Source of the DNA: Nocardia camponoti
GTDB lineage: Bacteria; Actinomycetota; Actinomycetes; Mycobacteriales; Mycobacteriaceae
DNA length: 64,000 bases
Assembly: GCF_014646135.1 (NCBI RefSeq)
Contig: NZ_BMMW01000002.1
Coordinates: 1,240,001-1,304,000 of the forward strand
Direction of reading: 5' to 3'
Within the stretch, counting starts at the first letter, position 1, and every line of letters starts with the position of its first letter. The notes under the pieces are model-generated. The model saw only the letters and a program-made list of their open reading frames with translations, was not told the DNA's origin and made no database searches. Below, piece after piece: positions 23,691 through 32,299 of the stretch. The position numbers and the translations under genes were made by a program.

Positions 23691-24769
23691 CGGTGGCCTC
23701 CCACTCGGCCCTGGACGATTTGCAGCACCTGAATGAAGCTGCCGACGAAATCGTTCATATCGCGCAGATCCCACAGCTTGCCGTGGTTCGGATCGGTGAT
23801 CACGCTCGCGTCAAGGTTGGTCAAAGTCGCGTACGGCGCGAGGCTCTTACCGCGGAACGTGGCGTTGACGCCCGGGCGGATCGCGTGCAACTGCTCCATC
23901 GCGTAACCGAAGCTGTCGCCGGAAGCCGAGATGGCACCCATCAGGTTCGACAGGTTCTGCAACAGGCTGGCGAGCTGGTCGCCAGTGGTGTTGGAGTAGT
24001 CGCCGATGGCCGCCGTCGCGGTTGACAGCTTGGTGAGCAGTTCGCCAATGGCCTTGTTGTTTTCGGCGACCGCACCAATAGCTTGCGGCAGCGTGTCGGC
24101 CATCTGGCCCAACTGGACCTTGTTCCTATCGACGGTGTTGGTGAGCGTGTTGAACTCAGCAAGCACCGCGTCGATGCGACCACTGTTGTTGTTGAGTTCG
24201 CCGATCACGCCGGTCATCTCGGTAATCAGGTGCGCGAGGTTGCCGCCCTGGCCGTTGAGAATCGAACCGAGTTCGGTGCCGAGGCGGCTCAAGCTGGCGA
24301 CACCGCCGCCGTTGAACAGCATCGAGACCGAGATCAGCAGCTCTTCGACCGTCGCGCCCGCCGACGTCTGCTCAAGCGACAGCGTGTCGCCCGCCTTCAA
24401 CGTCGGCATGCCAGCGTCGTTCTTCGGCTTCGACAGCGCGATGAACACGTCGCCGAGGGGAGTTGCCTGGCGAAGCTCAGCCGTCGACCCCTTCGGCAAC
24501 TGGATGTCGGTCTTGATCTCCAAGTCGACAACGGCCTGGTAGTTCTTCGTCTTAATCGACGAGACCACCCCGACGTCGGAACCACCGATCTTGACCTTGG
24601 CCTGATCGGGCAGGTTCAGCGCGTTCTCGAACACCGCGTGAATGGTGTAGGTATCGCCGCCGGTGCCGGGCTTGGGCAGCGGCAAGTCTTCCACGGTGAA
24701 CCCACACCCCGTGGTGATCGCCACTGTCGAAACCGCGACGGCGGTCATCAGTGCCTTTTTCATGATCAT
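23687..24769 (-). CDS. mceE: MceE, MCE-family lipoprotein
   Basis: Lipoprotein member of the Mce hexamer. The signal peptide MIMKKALMTAVAVSTVAITT leads to the lipobox cysteine Cys22 (TTGC). The MCE domain follows at about 38-115 (ENALNLPDQAKVKIGGSDVG), then helical repeats with many Asn, Gln and Leu residues (LTNTVDRNKVQLGQMADTLP). ATG 24769 overlaps the mceD stop as ATGA, as at the other mce junctions. The length of 360 aa is normal. Confidence 0.92.
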   Translation of the reverse strand: MIMKKALMTAVAVSTVAITTGCGFTVEDLPLPKPGTGGDTYTIHAVFENALNLPDQAKVKIGGSDVGVVSSIKTKNYQAVVDLEIKTDIQLPKGSTAELRQATPLGDVFIALSKPKNDAGMPTLKAGDTLSLEQTSAGATVEELLISVSMLFNGGGVASLSRLGTELGSILNGQGGNLAHLITEMTGVIGELNNNSGRIDAVLAEFNTLTNTVDRNKVQLGQMADTLPQAIGAVAENNKAIGELLTKLSTATAAIGDYSNTTGDQLASLLQNLSNLMGAISASGDSFGYAMEQLHAIRPGVNATFRGKSLAPYATLTNLDASVITDPNHGKLWDLRDMNDFVGSFIQVLQIVQGRVGGHR

Positions 24770-25878
24770 TTCGTCAGTCCAAGGAGTGCGGCGGTGAGCC
24801 CGTAGTCGGGGCCGAAGTCCTGCATGTTCCCGGTGCGGCAACCATCAGCACGCATCTGAACCCGCTCACAGAAGAGGCTCGTGATCTCGCCCGAAAGCGG
24901 CGAGCCGACCAGCGTGTGCAGGCGCACGTAGCGACCCTGCGGGTTCATCGCGTTGGTGATGTTCTGCATGAGAAGCGGCACCGTGTCGGCGATCTCGACC
25001 ATCTGAAGTGAGTTGGCGCGCAACTGGTTTGACACGTTCGTCAAACCGGTGAGCGACTCAGCGAGCTGGTCCTGGTGACCGGCGAACATCGTCGACGTGT
25101 TCACCAGGAACGCGTTGAGCTGATCAAGCGTTGCCTGCAAACCAGGTGCCTGCTCGGCGAGCAGACCCGACATCGCGGTGACCCGGTTGCTGAAGTCGCG
25201 CACCGACTGGTCGTTGTCAGCCAACATCGACGTGAGCTCGTTGAGCTTGATGATGATGTTGGAGATGGCGTCCTTGTTGTCGATGCCAACCTTGAGCGCA
25301 CCCGAAAGCGCGTCGAGGGTCTCGCGAATCTTCTGCCCGTTGCCGTTGAGGACGGGGTAAAGCACGCGACCCGAAAGCGGGCCAAGGCCGTCGGCACCCG
25401 GTTCGGGCTTCAACGAAGCCGAGAACTGGTCGATGGTCTTGATCATCGTGTCGAGTTCGACGGGCGTGCGAGTGCGCGCCTTCGGCAGATGCTCACCGGA
25501 GCTCAGCGAGGCACCGCCGGTGTAGGGCGGGGTGATCTCGATGTGGCGGTTGGTGACGATCGACGGCGAAATAACCGCGGCGATCGCGTCCTTCGGGATC
25601 TTCACGCCCGCGTCGATGGTCATGTGGACCTCGACGAAGGTGCCTTTAGGCACGATCTTGTCGACCTTGCCGACCTGGAGCCCGAGCACCATGATCTCGT
25701 TGCCCTCGTACATGCCAGCGATGTTCTCGAAGTCGGCCGTGATCTTGGTCGACCGGCCGAGCGCATCGTTGACCTGACCGGGCAGCAGCGAGCAGCTGCC
25801 GAGCGTCAACGCGGTAGCGGTGATCAGCAAAGTGCGCGCTAAGAACTTGCCGCGCTGGGGAATCATCGTCAGTTTCAT
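24766..25878 (-). CDS. mceD: MceD, MCE-family protein with lipobox
   Basis: The start at ATG 25878 overlaps the mceC stop (ATGA) and gives 370 aa. The N-terminus is a signal sequence (FLARTLLITATALTLGSC) ending in a plausible lipobox, LGSC, with Cys29 as acylation site. This is uncommon for MceD. The MCE domain (about 40-120) contains YEGNEIMVLGLQVGKVDKI, and a long helical region follows. The C-terminus has a Cys pair (LFCERVQMRADGCRTG). The longer open frame to 25938 is rejected because of the overlap rule and the signal position. Confidence 0.9.
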   Translation of the reverse strand: MKLTMIPQRGKFLARTLLITATALTLGSCSLLPGQVNDALGRSTKITADFENIAGMYEGNEIMVLGLQVGKVDKIVPKGTFVEVHMTIDAGVKIPKDAIAAVISPSIVTNRHIEITPPYTGGASLSSGEHLPKARTRTPVELDTMIKTIDQFSASLKPEPGADGLGPLSGRVLYPVLNGNGQKIRETLDALSGALKVGIDNKDAISNIIIKLNELTSMLADNDQSVRDFSNRVTAMSGLLAEQAPGLQATLDQLNAFLVNTSTMFAGHQDQLAESLTGLTNVSNQLRANSLQMVEIADTVPLLMQNITNAMNPQGRYVRLHTLVGSPLSGEITSLFCERVQMRADGCRTGNMQDFGPDYGLTAALLGLTK

Positions 25879-26873
25879 GCTGGTTGGCACCCCTGAATCA
25901 CCTGAACAAAGCAGAGCCAGTTGTCTGGGAACAGCCACGGCACCGCCATCTCGGCGTACGGACCGTTGCCAAGCGCGTTGTTGAAGTAACGCGCGGTCGG
26001 TGCGCCGATCGACAGCAGCTTGTCGAGGTTTTCCTTGTTCTTCTGCAAGCCCGACGCCATCGTGTTGAGCTGGCCGATCGTGTCACCGATCTGGTTGCCG
26101 TTCTCGGCACCGATCGCCTCAAGCTGCTTGGTGAGCGTGGCGACATTGTCGAGCAGCTGCTTGAGCAGCGTCTGCCGTTCCATGACCCGGTTGGCGATGG
26201 CTTCACCCTGGGTGATGATCAGCAGAATCGAGTTGCGGTTGTCGGCGAGCAGCTGAGTGACCCGGTTGAGGTCCTTGAGCAGCTGGTCGACGTCGCCCTT
26301 GCGCTTGTCGATCACCTTCGCGATAGCACCGACCGAGTCGAGCGCTTGGGAAACAAGCTGCGGCGAATCGCCGAGCTGCGAGTTGATCGTGTTGAGCGAA
26401 GCGGCGAGCTTTTTGGTGTCGAGCGCTTCGAACTTGGGTGTACCGACCTGCACGACGTCAGCGATGTCGTAGGGCACATCGGTGTTGGCGCGCGGGATGG
26501 TCTTGTTCTTGAGGCCGGTGCCGTCGCCGGGGTTCAGGTCGACGTAGCGGGCACCAAGCAGCGTCGCCATCTTGATGGCGGCGTGGGCGTTGGGCCCGAA
26601 CTTGAGCGAGCTGTCGACGTCGAGGGTGACGACGACGTGGTCGCCTTCGATCTTGGCACCCGAAACCGTGCCGACCGAAACACCAGCGACCGCGACCTTG
26701 TCGCCGACGCGAATACCTGCCGCCTGCACGAACTCCGCGTCAATCGACTGCTTGCCGAAGCCGATGAGCTTGTAAGCACTCGACCCGACGAGCAGCAACA
26801 CGATGACAAGCGACCCGACTACACCGAGCCAGAAGTTGCGGTTGCCTAGGAAAGTTGACTTTATTTTCTTCAT
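25875..26873 (-). CDS. mceC: MceC, MCE-domain protein of lipid importer
   Basis: A 332-aa subunit. The signal anchor is at about residues 15-38 (FWLGVVGSLVIVLLLVGSSA). The MCE domain (AAGIRVGDKVAVAGVSVG) is followed by helical segments rich in Gln and Asn (LLKDLNRVTQLLADNRNSI). The C-terminus is short with two Cys (DNWLCFVQVIQGCQPA). ATG 26873 overlaps the mceB stop as ATGA. It functions only with the other five Mce proteins, the YrbE permeases and an ATPase (MceG/Mkl) encoded elsewhere. Confidence 0.92.
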   Translation of the reverse strand: MKKIKSTFLGNRNFWLGVVGSLVIVLLLVGSSAYKLIGFGKQSIDAEFVQAAGIRVGDKVAVAGVSVGTVSGAKIEGDHVVVTLDVDSSLKFGPNAHAAIKMATLLGARYVDLNPGDGTGLKNKTIPRANTDVPYDIADVVQVGTPKFEALDTKKLAASLNTINSQLGDSPQLVSQALDSVGAIAKVIDKRKGDVDQLLKDLNRVTQLLADNRNSILLIITQGEAIANRVMERQTLLKQLLDNVATLTKQLEAIGAENGNQIGDTIGQLNTMASGLQKNKENLDKLLSIGAPTARYFNNALGNGPYAEMAVPWLFPDNWLCFVQVIQGCQPA

Positions 26874-27898
26874 GGCCTGCACACCGCCGAGTGGTTGTTG
26901 CCGCCGATCTGGTTGAACAGACCGCGCGGGAAGAGCACACCGTAAAGTGAAACGTCGAGCCCACAGATGTAGGAGTTGGCGTAGGTACCCTCCGACGTCA
27001 TACGTCCGAGGTCAGCCAGGATCGACGGCATATCGATGGCGACCTGGTCGAGCCGCTCGCCGTTGGCGAGCAACAGCGTGAGCGCCGCCGACGAACTATT
27101 CTGCGCCAGCACGAGTTTGGGCTGAATCTTGCCCATCATCGAAACGAGCGACGTCGTGGCATCCGACAGCGTTGCGACCGAGGTCTGCAACGACTGACCC
27201 TGTTCGTAAAGACCGCCGATGAGCGCCCTGGTCTGGGTGATCAGCGTTTCGAGTTCATCGCCGCGCTTGGCGAGGCCCGAAAGCACCGCCGACAGGTTGG
27301 TGATGACATCGGACAGGATGGCATCGCGACGCTGGAAGTCGGTCGCCATCTGCGCGGCCTGAATGATGAAGGCCGACAACGAAACTCCGTCGCCCTGCAA
27401 CGCCTGGAGCAGCGTCTCCGACATCGCGTTGACCTCAGCGGGCTCAAGCGCCTGGAACAGCGGCTGGAAACCGTTGAGCAGCGCCGAGATTTCAAACGAA
27501 GGCTCGGTGCGCTCGATCGGAATCGTCGACCCGCTCTTAAGCGCCTGCGGGTTGGCCGTCTTGCCCGGGTTCAGCGCGACGTAGCGCTGGCCGATCAAGT
27601 TCTGGTACCGCACAAGGGCTTTGGTGTCGTTGTAGACGGTCTGGTCGCTCTGGACGATGAACGACACCTTCGCGTCGTTCTTGCCGTCGAGTTCGATCTT
27701 TTCGACCTTGCCGACGCGCACGCCAGCCATGCGGACGTCGTCGCCGGGACGCAACCCAAGCACGTCGGTGAAAACCGCCGTGTACTTGCGAGTGTCGCCG
27801 TCGACCGTGCGGGCCAAGGTGTTCCACACGACGACGGTGACTAGCAGTGACACCAGCGCGAAGATACTGAAGCCGATCAGTGGCTTGCGAATACTCAT
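26870..27898 (-). CDS. mceB: MceB, MCE-domain protein of lipid importer
   Basis: A 342-aa subunit. An N-terminal membrane anchor at 8-27 (GFSIFALVSLLVTVVVW) precedes the MCE domain at about 38-115 (VLGLRPGDDVRMAGVRVGKV, IGQRYVALNPG). A helical region follows, ending in CGLDVSLYGVLFP. ATG 27898 overlaps the mceA stop as ATGA. MceB also shows the usual C-terminal Cys pair (ICGL, AVCRP). Confidence 0.92.
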   Translation of the reverse strand: MSIRKPLIGFSIFALVSLLVTVVVWNTLARTVDGDTRKYTAVFTDVLGLRPGDDVRMAGVRVGKVEKIELDGKNDAKVSFIVQSDQTVYNDTKALVRYQNLIGQRYVALNPGKTANPQALKSGSTIPIERTEPSFEISALLNGFQPLFQALEPAEVNAMSETLLQALQGDGVSLSAFIIQAAQMATDFQRRDAILSDVITNLSAVLSGLAKRGDELETLITQTRALIGGLYEQGQSLQTSVATLSDATTSLVSMMGKIQPKLVLAQNSSSAALTLLLANGERLDQVAIDMPSILADLGRMTSEGTYANSYICGLDVSLYGVLFPRGLFNQIGGNNHSAVCRP

Positions 27899-29394
27899 GC
27901 GCCACCCCCGTTTTCGGTCACTTGCAGAGTTCCGCCCTTCATGATCGCTCCGAGCAGCATGTACTCCGATGCCGTCGGTTTACGCCCCAACAGTTCAGTG
28001 ATCGCCGCGTCCCCGCGATAGGCGATCGGCTTTGCCTGCGGCGCAACACCTTCCGGCTGCGCGGGGGTGGCAGCGGGCGCTGCGGCAGGCGCGGCAGCGG
28101 GAGCGAGGCCGGGGATCGCGGGCAGCTGCAGCGACGGCACAAGGCCCTCAAGCGGCGTACCGGCGAACGGCTTGACCTCGATGCCGTTGGCGGTCTGCAT
28201 CGGCAGACCCGGCGTGGTGAGACCGGGCAGCTCGGGCATGCCGGGGATCTGCACCAGTGCGGGCAGGCCAGCGGCCGAGTCGAGCTTGCGGGGCTTCAGG
28301 TTGTCGGGCACCTCATAGGTGGGGGCGACTTCGGGCGCGGTGAAGCAGCTCGGGCCAACAAGCGCGCCGTAACGCGGGCAGTTCGACCGGTCGTATGGCT
28401 TCCACGGCGTGAGCGTGAGACCCGCGTTCCAGACCATCTGCTTCTGTGGGCCGTGGTTGAACGTGGTGTTGAGCTGCGCGAGTGAGGGACCGAACACCTG
28501 GAAGGTCTGGGTGATCGAGGCCGGGTCGTCGGCAACAGCACCGAGGGTGTTGTTCATTCCGACGGTGACTTCCTTGCCCACATCAGGATTCGATGCGAAC
28601 AGGTCGTTGACCCGGTCGGTGGTCGCGCTCGCGCCGGCGATGAGCGCGATGAGCTGCTCACGCTTAGTCGCGATCGTCGTCGCGGTCTGGACCGTCGAGC
28701 CGAGCACGTTCATCAATTCGGGTGCCGACTGGTTGAGCGCGTTAGCCGATGCGACGAAGTTGTTGAGCATCCCAGCGAGGTTCGGGCCAGCGTCGGCGAC
28801 ACCGGTGAGCCAGTGATCGAGGCGTTCGATGGTGGAACCGGGAACGCGGCCTGACCCGTCGAGTGCCTGGGTGAGCGTGCCGAGCACGCGACCAAGCTGC
28901 ACCGGATCGACCTCGTTGAGGATGTCGCGCACGGTGGTGAGGGTGTCTTGCAGCGCGATGGTGCCCTGGCTGCGGTCTTCCTCAATAACCGAACCCTCGT
29001 GCAGGTACTTGTTCGACGGACCGTTGAACAGCAACTCAACCGAGGTGACGGCGAACAGGTTAGACGGGACGACGCGAGCGGTGACGTTGCTCGGCACGCC
29101 CTTCGCCATTTCCGGCTTCATCTCGATGTTGACGCGCTGGATGCCGCCGCGACCGTCGATGTCGACGTTCTTGACCGTGCCAACGAGCACGCCGCGGAAC
29201 TTCACGTCCGCGTTCGACGGCAGGCCGTCACCGGTGGTCGTCAGGTTGGCGACGACCTTGGTCTTCGGAATGAAATAGCCCTGGTACCTGGCGAAAAGGA
29301 AACCAAGAATAACGGCGAACACTACAAGGCCAGCCGCGCCAGCTATGTAGAGCTGCTTCATGGTGGGACCGCGCCCACTCGGATCAATGATCAT
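27895..29394 (-). CDS. mceA: MceA, MCE-domain protein of lipid importer
   Basis: The largest subunit (499 aa). A membrane anchor lies at about 14-35 (LYIAGAAGLVVFAVILGFLF). The MCE domain (about 40-125) includes TTGDGLPSNADVKFRGVLVG. The central helical region ends in a Cys pair (RSNCPRYGALVGPSC), and the long Ala/Pro-rich tail (about 375-470) probably forms a linker. An extra C-terminal segment (ELLGRKPTASEYMLLGAIMK) is typical of MceA. ATG 29394 has GGGGT upstream and lies 6 bp from the yrbEB stop; an ATG at 29361 is an alternative. The operon class (mce1 to mce4 type) cannot be named from this. Confidence 0.92.
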   Translation of the reverse strand: MIIDPSGRGPTMKQLYIAGAAGLVVFAVILGFLFARYQGYFIPKTKVVANLTTTGDGLPSNADVKFRGVLVGTVKNVDIDGRGGIQRVNIEMKPEMAKGVPSNVTARVVPSNLFAVTSVELLFNGPSNKYLHEGSVIEEDRSQGTIALQDTLTTVRDILNEVDPVQLGRVLGTLTQALDGSGRVPGSTIERLDHWLTGVADAGPNLAGMLNNFVASANALNQSAPELMNVLGSTVQTATTIATKREQLIALIAGASATTDRVNDLFASNPDVGKEVTVGMNNTLGAVADDPASITQTFQVFGPSLAQLNTTFNHGPQKQMVWNAGLTLTPWKPYDRSNCPRYGALVGPSCFTAPEVAPTYEVPDNLKPRKLDSAAGLPALVQIPGMPELPGLTTPGLPMQTANGIEVKPFAGTPLEGLVPSLQLPAIPGLAPAAAPAAAPAATPAQPEGVAPQAKPIAYRGDAAITELLGRKPTASEYMLLGAIMKGGTLQVTENGGGA

Positions 29395-29400
29395 CGTCGC

Positions 29401-30264
29401 TTACCCCGAGATCCGGATGCCGGGGTCGAGACCCCAGATAGCCAACGTCATGAACAGGTCGGCGAAGACCACCAAGATGATGCACATCTTGATCGCGCGG
29501 CCAGCCGCGACACCTACGCCCTCAGGACCACCGGAGGCGAAGAAGCCGTAGTAGCACTGGATGAAGGTCGTGATCATGACGAAAATGATCGCCTTGAGCA
29601 GCGAATACAGCACGTCCGTGGGCACGAGGAACTGGTAGAAGTAGTGCGAGTAGGTGCCCGACGCGGAACCACCGACCAGGCCGACGGTGACCGAGCAGGC
29701 GATGTAGGCCATCGCGAGGCCGAGCGCGTAAAGCGGGACGATCGCCATGACAGCGGCCATCATTCGCGTCGAAACCAGGTACGGCAGCGGGCGAATGGCA
29801 ACCGACTCAAGGGCGTCGATTTCCTCGGAAATACGCATCGCGCCGAGTTGGGCGGTAAATCGACAACCCGCCTGGGCGGCGAAGGCGAGTGCCGCGAGCA
29901 GCGGGCCGAGTTCGCGAGTTGTCGCGAACGCTGAGATCGCGCCGGTAAGCGGGCTCAACCCGAGCAGGTTCAGCGAGGTGTAGCCCTGAATAGCGACGGT
30001 CATGCCGCCGAAGGCGCTCATGATCAAGATGACGCCGATGGTGCCACCACCGACGACGATGTTGCCGTTGCCCCACGTGACGTCGGAAAGCAGACGCCAC
30101 ACTTCCTTGGGGTACTGCTTGAACGCCAGCGGGATCGACCCGACTGAGCGCAGGAAGAAGAACACCTGGTGCCCGAGGCGGGCGAGGGCGTCGGATGGAC
30201 CTTTGCCCGCGCGCTTGAGCGCCGCGATCGGCCGCAGTAGCGGCGGGGTATAGGTAGATGACAT
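29401..30264 (-). CDS. yrbEB: YrbEB, MlaE-type permease of Mce importer
   Basis: A 287-aa integral membrane permease of the MlaE family. The MlaE signature is present: TTRELGPLLAALAFAAQAGC, then ISEEIDALES, where the EExDALE-type coupling helix contacts the ATPase. Five or six hydrophobic segments follow, ending GLDPGIRISG. The gene begins 3 bp after yrbEA. With yrbEA it forms the heterodimeric membrane channel for lipids delivered by MceA-F. Confidence 0.93.
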   Translation of the reverse strand: MSSTYTPPLLRPIAALKRAGKGPSDALARLGHQVFFFLRSVGSIPLAFKQYPKEVWRLLSDVTWGNGNIVVGGGTIGVILIMSAFGGMTVAIQGYTSLNLLGLSPLTGAISAFATTRELGPLLAALAFAAQAGCRFTAQLGAMRISEEIDALESVAIRPLPYLVSTRMMAAVMAIVPLYALGLAMAYIACSVTVGLVGGSASGTYSHYFYQFLVPTDVLYSLLKAIIFVMITTFIQCYYGFFASGGPEGVGVAAGRAIKMCIILVVFADLFMTLAIWGLDPGIRISG

Positions 30265-30267
30265 CGC

Positions 30268-31122
30268 TCAGACCACCTGTGGGGGGAAGACGGCGGCGTA
30301 GATCTGGGTGATCGCCACGTTGACACCGAGGAGCATGATCGCCGAGCTGACGACCGCTGAGTTCACCGCGTTAGCAACACCACCGGGGCCGCCACGAGCG
30401 TTAAGGCCACAGTCGCACGCGATGATCGATGCGAGCAGTCCGAAGATCACCGACTTGAGCAGCGCGACAGCGAGGTCGCGCGTGACGGCGAACGAAGCGA
30501 AGGTGCTCATGTACGAACCGGGGGTACCGGCCTGGGCGAAGATGTTGAACATGTAGCCGGTGAGGAAGCCGACGAAGACGACGAAGCCGCAGAGCAGGAA
30601 GCTCACCAGCATCGCCGCGCCGAGGCGGGGAGCGACGAGGCGGCGCATCGGGTCGACGCCCATCACCTTCATCGCGTCGATCTCTTCACGGATGGTGCGC
30701 GAACCGAGGTCGGCGCACACGGCCGAACCGACCGCGCCCGCGATCATGATCGAGGTAACAAGCGGTGCGCCCTGCTGAATGATGCCGAGGCCGTTGGCCG
30801 CGCCGATGAACGAGGTGGCACCGACCTGGCCCGCGACCGCGCCGACCTGGATGGAAACGATCACCGCGATGGGGATGGCGACGAGCAGGGTGGGTGCTGC
30901 GGCGGTGTTGGACATGAACGCGCACTGACGCACGAACTCGTCAAAGGGAAAACGCCTGCGGAAAATCGCGACGATCAACTCCGTGATCGCTTGGAAACCC
31001 ATCGTGATCTGCCGCCCGAAGGTCTCAAGCGACTTCTTCGGATGTTCGTCCCAAAGATCCTTGGTCCAGTCGACAGCCTCGGCGAATCGAGAACGTGTAG
31101 GCGGACTCTTCGTCGACTGCAC
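30268..31122 (-). CDS. yrbEA: YrbEA, MlaE-type permease of Mce importer
   Basis: First gene of the mce operon, 284 aa. A cytoplasmic N-terminal helix (DLWDEHPKKSLETFGRQITM) precedes the MlaE domain with IAGAVGSAVCADLGSRTIRE and EEIDAMKVMGVDP, the coupling helix. Start GTG 31122 has GAGGGG at a good distance. No adjacent regulator or ATPase gene is present. The ATPase (Mkl/MceG) is usually encoded elsewhere, which fits. Confidence 0.93.
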   Translation of the reverse strand: MQSTKSPPTRSRFAEAVDWTKDLWDEHPKKSLETFGRQITMGFQAITELIVAIFRRRFPFDEFVRQCAFMSNTAAAPTLLVAIPIAVIVSIQVGAVAGQVGATSFIGAANGLGIIQQGAPLVTSIMIAGAVGSAVCADLGSRTIREEIDAMKVMGVDPMRRLVAPRLGAAMLVSFLLCGFVVFVGFLTGYMFNIFAQAGTPGSYMSTFASFAVTRDLAVALLKSVIFGLLASIIACDCGLNARGGPGGVANAVNSAVVSSAIMLLGVNVAITQIYAAVFPPQVV

Positions 31123-31636
31123 TGCTTATACCCCTCTCGACGCCGACCCTCATTGCCCCGGCGACTTGTTTGCTTGACGCACCTTACTACGGAGTAGCGC
31201 AGAACACACCACCCAGTTGTGACCACCGTCATAGACGGCCGTCACTGTCTAAAAGGGCTATGAATCCCGCCACGGGGACGATACCGCCCACAATTGTTTC
31301 CGTACCCCGATTGCCAACGTATGTTGTTTTGCGCCTTGCTGCCTGGGAATCCTTCGATGGAAATGACCGCGGCGAGAAACTGTCATTTATAACGACGGGC
31401 TCGGAAAAAAACCGGTACAGATCACGAGATGAAGTCGAACGTGCGCGACGGTTTCCGATTTTAATAGTTGGCCGCTATCGCTACCGGCCGCGCCACGCCG
31501 CCGGATAGCGACAAATTCGCTACAGAACTGTGAAGCATGTGAATCGGGGCAAGTACAAGACGCGACCGGGACCGAATACAAGGCACGATAGGCAACACGA
31601 ATTGGTACCGTGCGGTCACCCGAGGTCTGGAGGAAC
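31123..31636. other. Intergenic region between mce operon and protease gene
   Basis: 514 bp with no credible gene. It must contain the mce promoter (left part) and the protease promoter (right part). Small inverted repeats are present (CTACGGAGTAG near 31189; CGCTATC with GATAGCG near 31474-31509), but none is a clear operator. A stretch around 31300-31470 is visibly lower in GC than the flanks. Confidence 0.5.
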
Positions 31637-32299
31637 ATGTTCAGCAAACTCGCCAAGTTGGCACCGGTGGTCAGCGCGCTCGCGCTTGGCGCCGCGCTGG
31701 TCGGTATCGGCCCCGCACACGCGGCCGGCCCGGTAATCGGCGGCGGCTCGGGCATCGTCATTGACAACGCCTTCGAGTGCACGGTCACCACCGTCGGCCA
31801 CGACGCCGCCGGTCGCCTCGTCGGCCTCACCGCTGGCCACTGCGGCGACCCCGGTTCCGTGGTCTACGCCGAAGCCGATCGCGGTTACGGCGAGATCGGG
31901 CGCTTCGTTTACTCCAACCACGACCTCGACTACGCCGTCATCGAATTCGGTCCCGACCGCATCACGCCGGTCAATCACATTGGCAATGTCACCATTACCG
32001 GCGTCGGTGCCCCTCCCGGCTTCCCGCAGATCGTGTGCAAGGAAGGCCGAACCACCGGCAACACGTGTGGCATCAGCTGGGGTGACGTGTTCCAGACATC
32101 GACCGAGACGTGGTCGCAAATGTGTGTTGTCGAAGGCGATTCCGGCGCGCCCGTCGTCATCGGGACCACGCTGGTCGGCATGGTCAACGCCTACCTGATC
32201 GCCGCGTGCTTCGGCCCCGAGGTCGGCACGAATATGACGACAATCCTTGGCGATCTCAATGCCCAGGGTGGGGTTGGGGCTGGCTTCCAGCCGATCTAG
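31637..32299 (+). CDS. Secreted trypsin-like serine protease (S1 family)
   Basis: A 220-aa secreted protein similar in layout to mycobacterial Rv1815. The signal peptide ends at AHA near residue 30. The catalytic triad can be traced: His in LTAGHCGD (about 67), Asp in NHDLDYAVIEF (about 98) and Ser in EGDSGAPV (about 169). Cys residues beside these motifs suggest disulfides. The ATG at 31637 has a perfect GGAGGA Shine-Dalgarno; an upstream ATG at 31610 is less likely. Its last 44 bp overlap the convergent MFS gene. Confidence 0.85.
   Translation: MFSKLAKLAPVVSALALGAALVGIGPAHAAGPVIGGGSGIVIDNAFECTVTTVGHDAAGRLVGLTAGHCGDPGSVVYAEADRGYGEIGRFVYSNHDLDYAVIEFGPDRITPVNHIGNVTITGVGAPPGFPQIVCKEGRTTGNTCGISWGDVFQTSTETWSQMCVVEGDSGAPVVIGTTLVGMVNAYLIAACFGPEVGTNMTTILGDLNAQGGVGAGFQPI

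Noticed and set aside
22428..23732. 434-codon plus-strand frame
   Set aside because: It is antisense to mceF; the Arg/Val/Asp-rich translation has no signal, domain or start site, while mceF is certain.
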